Source: CAG-307 sp964524125 (lineage in GTDB: Bacteria; Bacillota_I; Bacilli_A; Acholeplasmatales; Anaeroplasmataceae). From it: a DNA stretch of 64,000 nt. Below, piece by piece: positions 1 through 11,900 of the stretch. The notes beneath the pieces were generated by a model that worked only from the letters and a program-made list of their open reading frames with translations, made no database searches and had not been told where the DNA came from. The stretch is taken from NCBI GenBank assembly GCA_964524125.1, contig CAZGBY010000001.1:1-64000 (forward strand), read 5' to 3'. Every line of letters begins with the position of its first letter. The stretch's first letter is position 1. A program made the translations under genes and the position numbers.

Positions 1-66
1 ACTTTTATTAATTAATAAGAGTGTCGATATAAGGTTTTAAATTATAATACTTTTTAATATATTTAT

Positions 67-1371
67 CTATTTACTCTTATCATTTATAATATTAAACCAA
101 ATAAAATCAGAATTAATCTCTTTTAATCTATTAATACTATCTAATATTAAATCTTTTTTATATTTATTTAAACAAATATTATAAAATATGCAATTTGTTT
201 GTTTAGATATAGAAAGTACGTCTAAAGATTCATTAATACTAGGACAATCTATAAATATATATTCATAATTAAGTTTAGCTTCATTAATAATATTACATAA
301 TTCTTTAGAATCTAATATATTATAATTAGATATATTACTACCACTAGTTATAATATCTATATTATTTATATTAGTAATCATTTCTTTATATGAACAATTA
401 CCATTTATATAATCTAAAATACTCATATTAGAATCAATATCAAATAAACTATTAATTTTACAAATATTATAATTTAAATCTATTAATAATACCTTCTTAT
501 TACACAAACTTGCATGTAAGGCCAAATAATATGAGGTTAATGATTTATATTCATATTTATCAGTAGATGTAATCATTATTGTATTAGCAAATTTTGATTT
601 ATTTAAATATTTAATATTAGTAAATAATTTACTAAATTGATTACTTAAATTATTATCTCTTAACAAAACATTTATATCTTTATCTTTCTTAATATTTAGA
701 CTATTAATAAGATTTTTATCTATATATCTAGATATATCATTTAAAGATTTAAATTTGTTAGATGTAAATTCTAATAAAAAAGATATGGCACATCCAACAA
801 ATAATCCAACAAATAAAAAAATAGTTAAATATAATAGCTTATTAGGAGAATTATATATACCTAAACTAGCTTGTGACATAACAGAAACACAATCTTTAAA
901 TAATATTTTTAAAGTAGGATCTGTATTACATATTTCTATTAAACTATTAGCAATTTCATTTGCATAATTCATAGTATTGATACTTGATGAATCAGTAACT
1001 TTAATAGTAATTAAAAAAGATGATGAGGAGGAAATCACTTCTATATTATCTTTTAAATTATTTAAAAATTCTTGTTCCTTATTTTTAGTAGAATATTTTT
1101 CTACTACAGAAACTAACACTCTATCTTGTTTAATTAGTTCAGATATACTTTGAATAATTCTAAATGAATTATCGATATCAACTTGATTATCATCACTTAC
1201 AGCTACTATGATTGTAGTTTGAGAAACGTATGATTCTTCTACGATGAATAATGTATATATAATACCAATAAACAATATACCAAAAGTTATAATTAATATT
1301 AATAATAATTTAGTTTTTAATATCTTTAATAAATCTATAATTGTAATCCCTACTTCTTCTTTTTCATTCAT
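67..1371 (-). CDS. Wzz-like polysaccharide co-polymerase with degenerate BY-kinase domain
   Basis: The protein resembles fused capsule chain-length regulators/bacterial tyrosine kinases. Seen: an N-terminal cytoplasmic segment, a membrane helix around residues 20-45, an extracellular Wzz-like region, a second helix around 180-200, and a cytoplasmic Rossmann-like domain. In the family this domain has a Walker A loop of the PGEGKS type; here the equivalent stretch is TDKYEYKS, so the loop glycines are gone although K and S remain. The Walker A' (VLLIDLNYN) and Walker B (YIFIDCPS) strands are recognisable. No tyrosine-rich tail is present. Inference: it probably regulates polysaccharide assembly but is likely a weak or inactive kinase. 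Start: an ATG at 1386 overlaps the GGAG Shine-Dalgarno sequence; the ATG at 1371 sits 9 nt after it and is preferred. No other polysaccharide gene is visible in the window. Confidence 0.72.
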   Translation of the reverse strand: MNEKEEVGITIIDLLKILKTKLLLILIITFGILFIGIIYTLFIVEESYVSQTTIIVAVSDDNQVDIDNSFRIIQSISELIKQDRVLVSVVEKYSTKNKEQEFLNNLKDNIEVISSSSSFLITIKVTDSSSINTMNYANEIANSLIEICNTDPTLKILFKDCVSVMSQASLGIYNSPNKLLYLTIFLFVGLFVGCAISFLLEFTSNKFKSLNDISRYIDKNLINSLNIKKDKDINVLLRDNNLSNQFSKLFTNIKYLNKSKFANTIMITSTDKYEYKSLTSYYLALHASLCNKKVLLIDLNYNICKINSLFDIDSNMSILDYINGNCSYKEMITNINNIDIITSGSNISNYNILDSKELCNIINEAKLNYEYIFIDCPSINESLDVLSISKQTNCIFYNICLNKYKKDLILDSINRLKEINSDFIWFNIINDKSK

Positions 1372-1407
1372 ATAAAATAACTCCATTCCTATTAATCTAT
1401 AGCAATG

Positions 1408-1436
1408 ATTTTATAAATAATAGTGATTAAAGTCAA
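1408..1436 (-). promoter_or_regulatory. sigma-A promoter of the Wzz-like gene
   Basis: On the minus strand TTGACT (1431-1436), a 17-nt spacer and TAAAAT (1408-1413) precede the gene, with GGAG at 1381-1384 downstream. It implies the gene is transcribed alone, after the upstream terminator. Confidence 0.75.
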
Positions 1437-1443
1437 TTAAGAT

Positions 1444-1491
1444 AAAAATAAAAAATAGAAATAATTTTTTATTGAATAAAATTATCTCTAT
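1444..1491 (-). terminator. intrinsic terminator after yhaO-yhaN
   Basis: A 14-bp stem with one G-U pair (arms 1478-1491 and 1455-1468) and a 9-nt loop is followed on the minus strand by a T-rich run. It is A/T-rich, as are most terminators here, and lies between the yhaN end and the next promoter. Confidence 0.55.
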
Positions 1492-1615
1492 CATTCGATT
1501 TAAGCTCTTAAGTTTTGAGAATATTTTATTTAACAAAATACATAAATGTCTAATGTTGTAATTCTATAAATTTAGTTAATATATACTATACCTTTATATT
1601 ATAATATTTTTAAAT

Positions 1616-4093
1616 CTAAATAGTTCGAGTATTGTGACAAGTAAAATATAGTATTTGTTTAGACTTAGACAATTCCTTTATTAGACGTAAAGCTAATTGT
1701 AAATTATTACTATCAAGATTAACAAATAAATCATCAATTATAATAAAATATTTATCTTTAAATATATTATCTAATAATGCAAGTCTTTAACATAATGTTA
1801 ATAAAGTTTTTTCACCTAAAGATAAATACTTATAGCTTCTTAATATACCATTATCATCTATACAAACATTTAAATCCTTTGTAATTACAAATTTATATCC
1901 AGATATATCATTAATTATATTTAAATAATTATTTAATTTATCAGATATGTAATTTAAATATTTATTATTAAGATTATCATTTGATAATAATAATTTATCT
2001 TTAGTTAAAGATAATATATAATGTTTTCTTTCTAACATTTTTAAATTAAGTTTTTCTTGCTTTAAATCATCTTCAATATAATTTAATTGGTCAAGACTGG
2101 AATTAATATTATTAATTTCATCAGTTATTCTATTGATATTAGATGTAGTTAAAGAAATATCATTTGATAATGATTCTATATTAACATATTTAATATTTAA
2201 ATCACTATCAGTTATATTATATTTATTTTTAAGATTTAAAATTTCATTACTTAATTTATTAGACTCTTCTATTTTCATATTATATTTAAAAATATCTTCT
2301 TTAACCTCTTTAATAAATATATCTATATTAGCAATATTATACTTAATCAAATAATTATTTAATTTATTATTAATTATATTGATTTGTTCATTTAAAGAAG
2401 TATTAATTAAATCAATATTATTTATTTTATCTTTTAAAATTTTATAATAATAAAATTTTTGAAGTAATGTATTGTAATTTATATTAAAATCATCTTCAAA
2501 TATATTATACTTTCTATATAATATCTTTATTTCATTTTTTAATTCATTAATTAATGCATTATTTTTATTTAAAGTCTCTAATTTATTAGATTCATCTAAA
2601 TATTTATTATATTCTTCTTTAGCATTTAAAATAGTATTTGAAGGAGTATTATAAATAGCTGTTGAAAATCCATAATTAGATAATAGATTATTAATCTTAT
2701 TTTTAGTATTATCGTATTGTATCTTAAAGTTTTGATATTTATCATTACTTGCTTTATTATTTAAATCAATTTTATTATTTAAATGTAAATATATACCTAT
2801 AAACATAACTATTAAACCAATAAGCATTAATATATAATAATTAAAGTTTAATGTACATCCTAATATCATACCTAAAATAAATAAAATTATAGAAATTAAT
2901 ATTAAAATATTTGTATATGTTTTTTTAGTAATATTATTAAAATCATTATCATTTGATATACTTTCTTCTAAATTTAAATATTCATCATTAAGTTTTGAAG
3001 CTTCATCTAAAATTAAATTAAAATTAGAATATTTATATTTATTAATTAAATCATAATTAACAATTATATTATTAGATTTTAATTTTTCATATTCTATATA
3101 TTTACTATTAATAATATCAAATTCTTCTTGTGATTTATCGTTAAATATTAAAGAATACTCTTTAAACTTATCTTCTTCAACATTAGATAAATGATTATTA
3201 TTTAATTTAATTAATAATTCTTCTTTATTATTATATAATTTTAAAAAATCATTAACTTCTTTTTCATCTAAGATATTTTCATTATATTTATTATAAATAA
3301 AATCTATTTCATCTTGATAAGATTTAAGCTTTAATAAATCATTTTTATATTTATCTATATTAGATAACCTTTGATTAATATTAAAAGCTTTAGTATATTC
3401 TCTTTTTAAGCGCTCTAAATTAACATTTAATTTATTTAAACTATCTTCATTATACTTTAATGATTCATTTAATGTTTGTTTGGTTATAAGACTATTTTGT
3501 AAGGTTTTAATTTTATTTTTACTATTTGCAAGAGCTCCTTTTTCATCTTGAAGCTTTAAAGGAATTATTTCTTTTTTAGCATTTTCTATTTTTAATAGAA
3601 TATCACTTAAATTAAAATCTAATTTAGTATTTTCTATATAATGATTCAATTTACTATTTATATCTTCATTAGAAGATATATCTAAATTAGTAGAATCTAA
3701 ATATATTGTACGAATAAATGAGTCTTTATTAATACCTAAAATATATTCACCAGGAATTAAAACTTTATTATTTAAGATATTATTTTCATAAAAATATAGT
3801 TCATCTAAAGAGGAAGTTTTTCCAAATTTTCTTACTATTTTATATGTAACATTATTATGATTAACTTCTAATATACCAGATGAAAAATTAGTTTTAAAAG
3901 ATAAGTAATGTTCTCTAGAAAAATCATTTTTAGATTTTTTATTTAATCCATAAAGCATAGCTATAATAAAATCACAAATAGTAGTTTTCCCATAACCATT
4001 ATTTTGACAGAATGTATTTAAAGTATTAGATGGAGTTAATTTATAATTATTTAATTTTCCAAATGATTGGATTTCAATATATTTAATTATCAT
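1616..4093 (-). pseudogene. yhaN: YhaN/SbcC-like SMC-type ATPase interrupted by an in-frame TAA
   Basis: This is the ATPase partner of YhaO, a probable DNA repair/nuclease complex of the SbcC/Rad50 class. Seen: an N-terminal P-loop (NNGYGKTT, about residues 32-40), long coiled coils, a two-helix membrane hairpin near residues 393-437 (also present in Bacillus YhaN), and a C-terminal signature SLGEKTLLTLC around residue 760. A TAA at 1787-1789 then stops the frame. The same frame continues for 56 further codons to TAG at 1616-1618 and encodes the missing part: RLALLDN, a Walker B strand FIIIDDLFVNLD and YFTCH. One base change (TTA to TAA) would explain the stop. The first 768 codons could still be made but would lack Walker B. 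The start ATG overlaps the yhaO stop (ATGA). Alternatives are a sequencing error or stop readthrough. Confidence 0.8.
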
Positions 4094-5145
4094 AAATCTA
4101 TTTCACGACCTTCTAATAATCTTAAACCTAATGTTAAAACTTCATTTTTAACATCTTCTTCTAATTCTTCATCATTTAAAACGCTACGTACAAACTCTCC
4201 CTTTAATGAAATATCATTTAAATATTTATTTATATCTATTTTAATATTTGTATTATCAATAACTTCTAAGAAATATAAATTATTGTAGTATTGTTCTATG
4301 TCTTTTTTGTTAAAAGATATAGAACAAGATAATTCACCTTTTAAAACAAATCTATAAATGTCATTATAATTGATATTAATATTATTATTAATAATTGTAG
4401 TCACATCAGAAATAGAAAGGCAAGAAGATATATCAAATTCATTTATATGGATTTCTCTTGTTTGAAAGGGAATAAATTCATAAGTTATTTTATCATTAAT
4501 ATCAAGTAATACAAATCCTTTTTTACCTTCCTCATCAAATCCCCTACCTTCTAAACAACCACAATACGAATAAATTCCTCTAAAATCAATTCTACCTGTT
4601 TTATAAGAATGTATATGACCTAAAGCTAGGTAATCTATATTCTTGTTTTTTAAAGAGGATATATCAATTAGATTTTCTCCTTTAGATGATGATATCGTAC
4701 CATGTAGCATTAAGATATTTAATTGATTAGGGTTTAATTTTATTGTATGATAAAAAGTATTTGAATTCTCTTTATTTAGTTCTAATCCTGATATTGTTAT
4801 ATTATCATAATTATATGAAGTTAATGTTGATGAAAAGGTTTTTAAATTAGGTATATCAATATTATTATTTTCATATAAGTCATGATTTCCTTTTAGATAT
4901 AAAAAATCAATATTTGGATAGTTTGATATTACAGAATAGAAATTATCTTTATCTTTTTTTGATGGAGTATTCTCATCGAATATATCACCAGATAATAAGA
5001 TTACTTTAACATCATTATTTTTAGCATAATTACACATGTTTAAAAAAGAATTTCTAAGTTCTAGTTTTCTATCATTTGAAATAGATTTAAATTTAGAGTT
5101 TATTTTTGATCCTAGGTGAATATCCGAAGAGTGAATTATTTTCAT
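4090..5145 (-). CDS. yhaO: YhaO/SbcD-like metallophosphoesterase (DNA repair nuclease)
   Basis: A calcineurin-type phosphoesterase of 351 residues, somewhat shorter than Bacillus YhaO. Metal-binding motifs appear in family order: SSDIHLGS near residue 8, LSGDIFDE near 53, KGNHDLYE near 85, MLHGT near 147 and LGHIHSYK near 176, followed by the YCGCLEGRGFDE motif typical of this subfamily. Known of the family: Mn-dependent nuclease acting with an SMC-like ATPase. It overlaps the next gene by 4 nt, so the two are translationally coupled. The Shine-Dalgarno sequence is GAGG, 5 nt before the ATG. This is the only gene in the window ending in TGA, and a TAA follows directly in frame. The arginine in EGRGF is an AGG codon, which supports normal reading of AGG. 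Confidence 0.88.
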   Translation of the reverse strand: MKIIHSSDIHLGSKINSKFKSISNDRKLELRNSFLNMCNYAKNNDVKVILLSGDIFDENTPSKKDKDNFYSVISNYPNIDFLYLKGNHDLYENNNIDIPNLKTFSSTLTSYNYDNITISGLELNKENSNTFYHTIKLNPNQLNILMLHGTISSSKGENLIDISSLKNKNIDYLALGHIHSYKTGRIDFRGIYSYCGCLEGRGFDEEGKKGFVLLDINDKITYEFIPFQTREIHINEFDISSCLSISDVTTIINNNININYNDIYRFVLKGELSCSISFNKKDIEQYYNNLYFLEVIDNTNIKIDINKYLNDISLKGEFVRSVLNDEELEEDVKNEVLTLGLRLLEGREIDL

Positions 5146-5179
5146 ATGTACCTCACAAATTTATTTTTTCTTTAATAAT

Positions 5180-5208
5180 AGTATATAATATGTTATAAAG
5201 AATTGCAA
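5180..5208 (-). promoter_or_regulatory. sigma-A promoter of yhaO-yhaN
   Basis: Minus strand TTGCAA (5203-5208), 17-nt spacer, TATACT (5180-5185), about 35 nt before the yhaO start. Confidence 0.75.
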
Positions 5209-5242
5209 ATCGATAAGAAGCAAAATAAAATGAATTTTTAAC

Positions 5243-5291
5243 TAAAAAAGATGGTAATTATCTACCCATTTTTGGATAGTTTTACCATCTT
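5243..5291 (-). terminator. intrinsic terminator of the opp/subtilisin operon
   Basis: A perfect 10-bp outer stem (5248-5257 with 5282-5291) with partial inner pairing is followed on the minus strand by six T. It lies downstream of the last lipoprotein gene of the long operon. Confidence 0.8.
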
Positions 5292-5359
5292 ATTAGTATT
5301 TACTTTTTAAATTCTTTACTAGCTAAATTCTACCTCAGTTTAGAAAGAGTAAAAATATT

Positions 5360-5953
5360 TTATAAGTATTTATAACTAGTAACACTAGAAATCGTTTTAT
5401 TATCTAGTGTATAGTTATAAGTAAGTTCTGAAATCTTATAATCTGATATAGTCATATTAACATTGATATCAGAAGATGAAACTACACTTTCATCATTAAA
5501 ACATTCAGTTGTTTTATCTTTCTTAATTACTAAAGTTACACTTGTTGAATTAATAGAACTAGATGAGAAATATGATTCATCAATTTGAAGCCCAAATAAT
5601 TCTTTAGAATTTAAGTTTTCAAAATAATCTACTTTAATTGACTTTTCAAGTGTAAATGAACTATTTAAATTATAATAATTAGTCACTGTAGAACCAGACA
5701 TAGTTTCATTATCAGTAATAGTAATAGTTCTTTCTAACTTATATACTTCTGTAGTTCCATCTTTAATAGAAGACTTAGTTGTAACTAAATAAGTATTTTC
5801 CATAGAATATAATATTACATTTTCTAAATCTTTTAAACTTTCTAATTTAGTAGGAACTTCTGAAGGTGTAGTTGTTGGTTTATCATCTTTCTTACAAGAA
5901 ACAAAGAAAGTTAAAATGAATAATGTTAAAATAATATATTTAATTTTTTTCAT
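5360..5953 (-). CDS. small lipoprotein of unknown function
   Basis: The 197-residue protein begins with a lipoprotein signal peptide (basic MKKIK, hydrophobic core, lipobox FVSC with Cys20), then a Lys/Thr/Pro-rich linker. The rest looks like beta strands rich in Ser, Thr and Asn, with no motif I recognise. It should be lipid-anchored outside the membrane. It is the last gene of the opp/subtilisin operon, 11 nt after the protease gene; its AGGAGG Shine-Dalgarno sequence contains the protease stop codon (TAGGAGG). Inference only: an accessory of the surface protease or transporter. Confidence 0.75.
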   Translation of the reverse strand: MKKIKYIILTLFILTFFVSCKKDDKPTTTPSEVPTKLESLKDLENVILYSMENTYLVTTKSSIKDGTTEVYKLERTITITDNETMSGSTVTNYYNLNSSFTLEKSIKVDYFENLNSKELFGLQIDESYFSSSSINSTSVTLVIKKDKTTECFNDESVVSSSDINVNMTISDYKISELTYNYTLDNKTISSVTSYKYL

Positions 5954-5964
5954 ATTATAACCTC

Positions 5965-8900
5965 CTAAAATTTCTTAAGTAAGCAAAATCCCGCTACTGT
6001 AAGACAAGATATTAAAGACATAACAGCTACTGTTACTGTACTAATATAAGAATTATACGTACTATTTACAATACCATTAACACTATCAATGGCAGGATTT
6101 AATCCTTCAAGATATGTATTATATGAATCTAATAATAAATTATAATTAGTTAAATCTAAAATACTTTGTTCAGAAATAGTTAACTTATTTAATCTAGTCG
6201 CAAAACTTTGTAATTCAGAAAGTCTATCAATTGTAAATGTAGTATTTAATGAATTAATAACTTCTTGAATAGCTTTAACTTCAAGTGATGCAGTCTTATA
6301 TTTGATTTCTCTTAATTCTGTTTGAGCATCACTTAAACATTTAGCCATCTTATTTAATTCTTCTTGTGTATAACCAAACTTAGTTAAATCAGTAGACATA
6401 TTTTTATATGCAAGTCCACAAGATGAAATAACTGAATCATCATCTAAAGAAATGATATCTTTATTCATTATTTTTTCGATTAATTCTAGATATTTAACTG
6501 CATATGAATCCATAGCTGTATATTCTGAATATGTAGCCTCTTCTAAAGTTCCAAAATAAGCTTCATAAATAATAGAATCATATCCTGAGATATCAGTATT
6601 ATTAGGTAAAATCATTTTAATAGGATTTTTTCTTCCAATTAAATCGATGAAATTAGCATAATATAAATAATATCCGTAACAATTGAAATATTTTTGTAAT
6701 AATTCATATCCTGGTTCAGAACCTGATAAGAAATCACCAGATGAATCTGCTAAACCATCTGAATAATATGATTCCATAGTTGGAGCGTTAATTGATCTAA
6801 ATTCAACACTTTGAAGATTTTTATAACCATAGAACGCATAAGAACCAATCGTTCTTAAAGAGTCTGGAAGAACAATACTCTTAATATTAGTATTTGCATT
6901 ACCAGCATATATTTCAATAAAACTTGTACCTTCAATTACATTTAAAGTTTCAATATTTAATGCAGCTGGAACTGATAAAAGTCTTAATTTTTTAGGTGTA
7001 ATATAAGTATATAATATACCATTATCTAAATAAACATAATCATTAATTTTACCTGAAGTTTTTGTTTGTCCATTTGCATCAATAAAATTAAATTCTTGAA
7101 GTTTTGACGCTTCGTACCAAACTAATTCACCAATATAATTAATATCTTGACTTAAAGTAAATGAAGTTAAAGTAGTTCCGTAGAATGCTGATTCGCCGAT
7201 ACTTTTAAGTTTTGGACAAACAATTGAAGAAAGTCTACTTCCTTGGAATGCATATTCTCCTACACTCAATAAATTTGGAGTATTAATTCCTTGACTTAAA
7301 TTTGATGAGGCAAATGCACCAGAACCTATAGATTCAACATTAGTTAAAGATACAGAAATTAATTTTGAAGTTGATGTGAATGCACCTTCATTAATATATT
7401 TAACATTTTCAAGATTAATTGTAGCAAGCTTTGAACATCCGTTAAATGCGTAATCACCAATAGTAGTTAAACTAATTGGTAAAGAAACGCTTGTAAGTGA
7501 TGTACATGATGCAAATGTATAAGGAGCAATTTGTCCTATTCCATCTGGAATTGTAATACTTTCTAATTTATTTGCACCATAGAATGCTGATTCACCAATA
7601 GTAGTTAAACTATTTGGTAATATAATACTTGTAAATTGTGGAGCAGATGCACTTGATTGAAGATCACGTTTAGAAAATGCATATGCACCTATAGATTCTA
7701 CATTAGTCATAGAGATTGTTTTAAGATTTTTACATTCAGCAAATGCATAATCGCCAATGCTTGTAACGTTATCAAGTTGAGCTTGTGTAAGTGATGTACA
7801 TCCTACAAATGCATAATCTCCTATATTTCCATATATAGTTGAAAAATCAAAACTATTTAAACTATAATCTCCATTAAATGCATTAGATGATACAAATATT
7901 TTAGCAGTTGAAGGAACATTTACTGTAGTAAGAAGTGTATTACTCATAAATGCTGAATCACCTATAGTTGCGTTGCCTTTTAAGTTAATAGTTTTTATTC
8001 CAGCTTTATTAAATGCACCTTCTTTAAGAACTACATCTTCTGCTAAAGTAATTTCAATTGCATTAGATGAAGACCAATTTGATGATGCTATTTTTGAAAA
8101 TGCATATTCTCCAATAGATTTTACATTTTCTAAATTATTAATTACTGTTAATTTAGTACAACCAGCAAATGCATAATCGCCAATTACTTGATCATTTTCT
8201 ATAGTAACTTCTGTAAGTTCAGTACAATTTGCAAATGCATAAGAACCTAAAGTTATTTTATTAGGAATTACTAAAGATGTAATTGTTTTAATACCTGAGA
8301 AAGCTCCAGAAGAGATTTCTTCAATATTTGAAGGGATTGTATAATTACCATAATTAAAATATGGGGCAGCTAAAATAATTTTATTATTACTTATTAATAA
8401 AGAATCTTCAGTTGTATAATTTGTATTTTTATCATCAACAATAAAACTTGTTAATTTAGAATCACTAATTAAATTAGATGAAATATTCTTTAAATAAGTT
8501 TTTTCTTGGAATTTTAAAGTTTCTAATTCAGGATTATTATAAATAGCATATTCTTCAACAGTTACATCACCATTTGGTAAAGTAATGCTTATTAACTTCT
8601 TATTAGAAGAAATTGCATATTTATTTAAATATTCAACTGTACCATTAATTGTAACACTTTCAAGTGAATCATTATTTGCAAATGCATATGCACCAATAGA
8701 TACAACATTACCATTTACAATAATTGTTTTTAAATTACTACAATTACCAAATGAATATGCAGGAATTTGAGTAGAATAGATTTCTGCATTTAAAAGGCCC
8801 GTATTGTAGAACATATATTCTCCAAGTCTTGTTTGTCCATTTGAATCTGTAGTATAACTTGTAAGATTTGTACAATCCATAAATACACCTACTCCAGCAT

Positions 8901-11900
8901 TTCTAAGTTTAGAAATATCAACAGTAGTTAAACTTGTACAACCTTTAAATGCATATCTTGCAATTGCATAACAGTTAGATAAATTTAATGAATCTGATGT
9001 AAGTTTCAAACATCCAGCAAATGCATATGCACCAATAACTTCTACATCTTCTAAATTTATTGATTTTAAACTTGAAGAATATGCACTACCATCAGAATTT
9101 TTAAGTGATGTATCATATGAAAATGCGTATTCTCTTATAAATCTAATTGAACTTGGTAGTTTTACACTTTCAAGATAAGGACAGTTATAAAATGCATATT
9201 TCTTTATATCTTCAACACCTTCTGGAATTACAACAGAAGTAATTACTGTATTAGATGCTGGTGTTTTATTATAATCATCATCATCGTCTGGATTTTTAAC
9301 ATTTAAATCAGTACCATATAATGAGAATGCATATTCTCCTATATATAAAATACCTTCATCATCAGGAATTACTACATCTCCACCCAAACCTTTATATGAG
9401 ACTAATGTTCTATTTTCGATAACAAATTCAGAAAGTACAGTAATTTTAATAGATGCACTGATTGTAGAACCATCTTTTGTAAGATAAATATAAGAACTAC
9501 CTTCTTCAAGTGCAGTTACAATACCATTTTCGTCTACAGAAACTTTTTTTGAATTATTACTTGACCATGTACAATTAGTATCATCTAAATACCAAGGTTC
9601 AAATACAGCGTGAAGTTGAATCTTTTCACCCGGATACATTTCTACATTTGTAGCAGCTGAAGTATACATTCTATCTCCAGTCTTACCAATTGTAGATGAT
9701 TCACCTTGTTGAGTATAAGAAAGTAACGTATCAAAATAATCAAATGTAATCTTATTTATAGTTGCACTACCACTATATGATCGTTTAACTGATTTAGTTG
9801 TTCCTTCTTCTACATATACATAAACAGAAGCTGTCTTATTATACATTTCATCTGTACAAGTAATTTTTACTCTACCTGACTTATAAGGAATTACAACACC
9901 TTGATAAACATCCGCAACTTCAGGATTTGATGATGTCCAATTTAAATATTTTAAATAAGAATTATCTTCTGATGTAGTAGATGAAATATAAGGAAGTAAA
10001 TCAAGTTCTTGATCAACTACTGCATCAAAACCTGTTTCAGTAAATGAGAAATCACCAGTTGTACCAGGAAGTTCAATAATATAGATATTTGAATTTAATG
10101 CATAATCATCAATATTAAATGAAATAGTATTAGAGAATGATCCATCTGAACCTATATAATCAGTAATATCAATTTTTACAGTTGTATCTGAACCTTTTTC
10201 TCCATAAACTGGAATAGGATACTTAGTAAGTGAGGTATAAGATACTTTTTCAGTTGTATATGAAGTAAACGCAACTGGAGTAATAGATTGTACATAATGA
10301 TTATCATATACTGTTAAATTAACATAATATTTAGTTTTCTTAGTTGTTTCATCATATTCAGATTCGAATGTAGCATTCTTAATAATAGGAGCTTCATCAT
10401 CCATAGTGAAATTAAAACTAAATGAATTTCTAGTATTAGTAGAAAGTCCACCATCTTCACCGTAATCTAATTGACCAAGCATAGAGAAAGTATACGAGCG
10501 ATTATTTACAAGACCTAAATCATCTGCAGTTTGTCTTATATATTTATAATAAGGCATTGGTGAACCACTATTTGCAAATGCTTTATGAGCATTATAATCA
10601 ACAATTGTATATATAACTTCTCCTGTTACATTATCTGTAATTGTATAAGTCATTGATTTACAGCTTCTTAAACAACCTGCATAAATAACACTTAAACCAT
10701 CTATAGAACCATATGTTGATGAAATAGCTATATGATCTTCTGTTGCAGGAATTTCTGTATAACCATCAGCCATTGTATAAACATATGTACCAAGAGGCAT
10801 TAAATAATTATAACAATACATTCCATAAGGAGTTGTTGCCCAGTAATCAGCCTTTAATTTATCTTCATCATCAATATTACCGTTATGAGCTTCAGATTCA
10901 ACTTCATAATAGGTCTTATCGAAAATAGGCGCTTCTGTCCAATCTCCATAGAATGCAAGGAATGGTGCGTTTAGGTTAACTTCTTGACCATCTTGTGCAA
11001 TACACTTAACAAATCCTTCTACATAAATACCATATGCAAAGTTATTATTCATATAATTTTTAGCATCGTTAGTTAAGGCATATTTATAAGTAATAGTTAT
11101 ACTTCCATTTGCAGGAACTGAAACTTTCTTAGAAGTAATTTCAGAACCATTAACATAAGCTTTAAAAGTATTATCTAACATATAAGATTTTTCAGCAACA
11201 TAATCACTATCAGAAGATGATACTGATTCAGTCATTACATCTAAATCTAATGTATAAGTTAAATCCTTATTTGTAATATTATTAATAGTAAATGTCATTT
11301 CATATTCACCAGTACGTTTAGGATCATCACCAAGTTCTAATTTAGGCTTAGTTTGATTTTCAACTGATAAATAAGCATTAGATTTTGTCGCATTTGATAA
11401 ACTTGCAAGACCAGCACCTTGTTTACGAGGTGTATAAGGATCTCCAGATTCATTATTTGCGATTGTTGCAGTTGACATTAATAAAGAATATGTTAAATTT
11501 AAAATTTCAACTGCTGTTTTATTTGGATATTTTTCTTTTAAATATTGTCTGATAAGTACAACAACACCACACATATTTGGAGTTGCCATTGAAGTACCAG
11601 ACATTGTATCATAATTTCCACCAGGAATACTTGATAAGATTTCTCCACCATGAGCTGTTATTTCTGGCTTTAGTTCTAAAGAAGGAGTAGGACCCCAACT
11701 TGAGAAATCTGACATAAATGGACCTGCAAGATATTCAGTTGATACTGTAATTGTACCACTTGATTTAGCAGCTAATTTTAATCCATCTTCTTTTGTAATT
11801 GATATTGCAGGAATATGTTCTTTATCAGAAATAGTCATTGCAATATCGCCTTCAACATTATTATAAACAATAATAGCTATAGCGCCTTTTTTCTTTGCAA

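Noticed and set aside
1616..1789. Programmed frameshift in yhaN
   Set aside because: The downstream coding is in the same frame as the upstream part; only a stop codon separates them and no slippery heptamer is needed.
4090..5145. Reassignment of AGG, reported for some uncultured Bacilli
   Set aside because: In yhaO an AGG encodes the arginine of the conserved EGRGF motif, so normal reading fits.
7973..8770. Plus-strand open frames inside the subtilisin gene
   Set aside because: They mirror the repeated LRR coding on the other strand and have no Shine-Dalgarno sequence.
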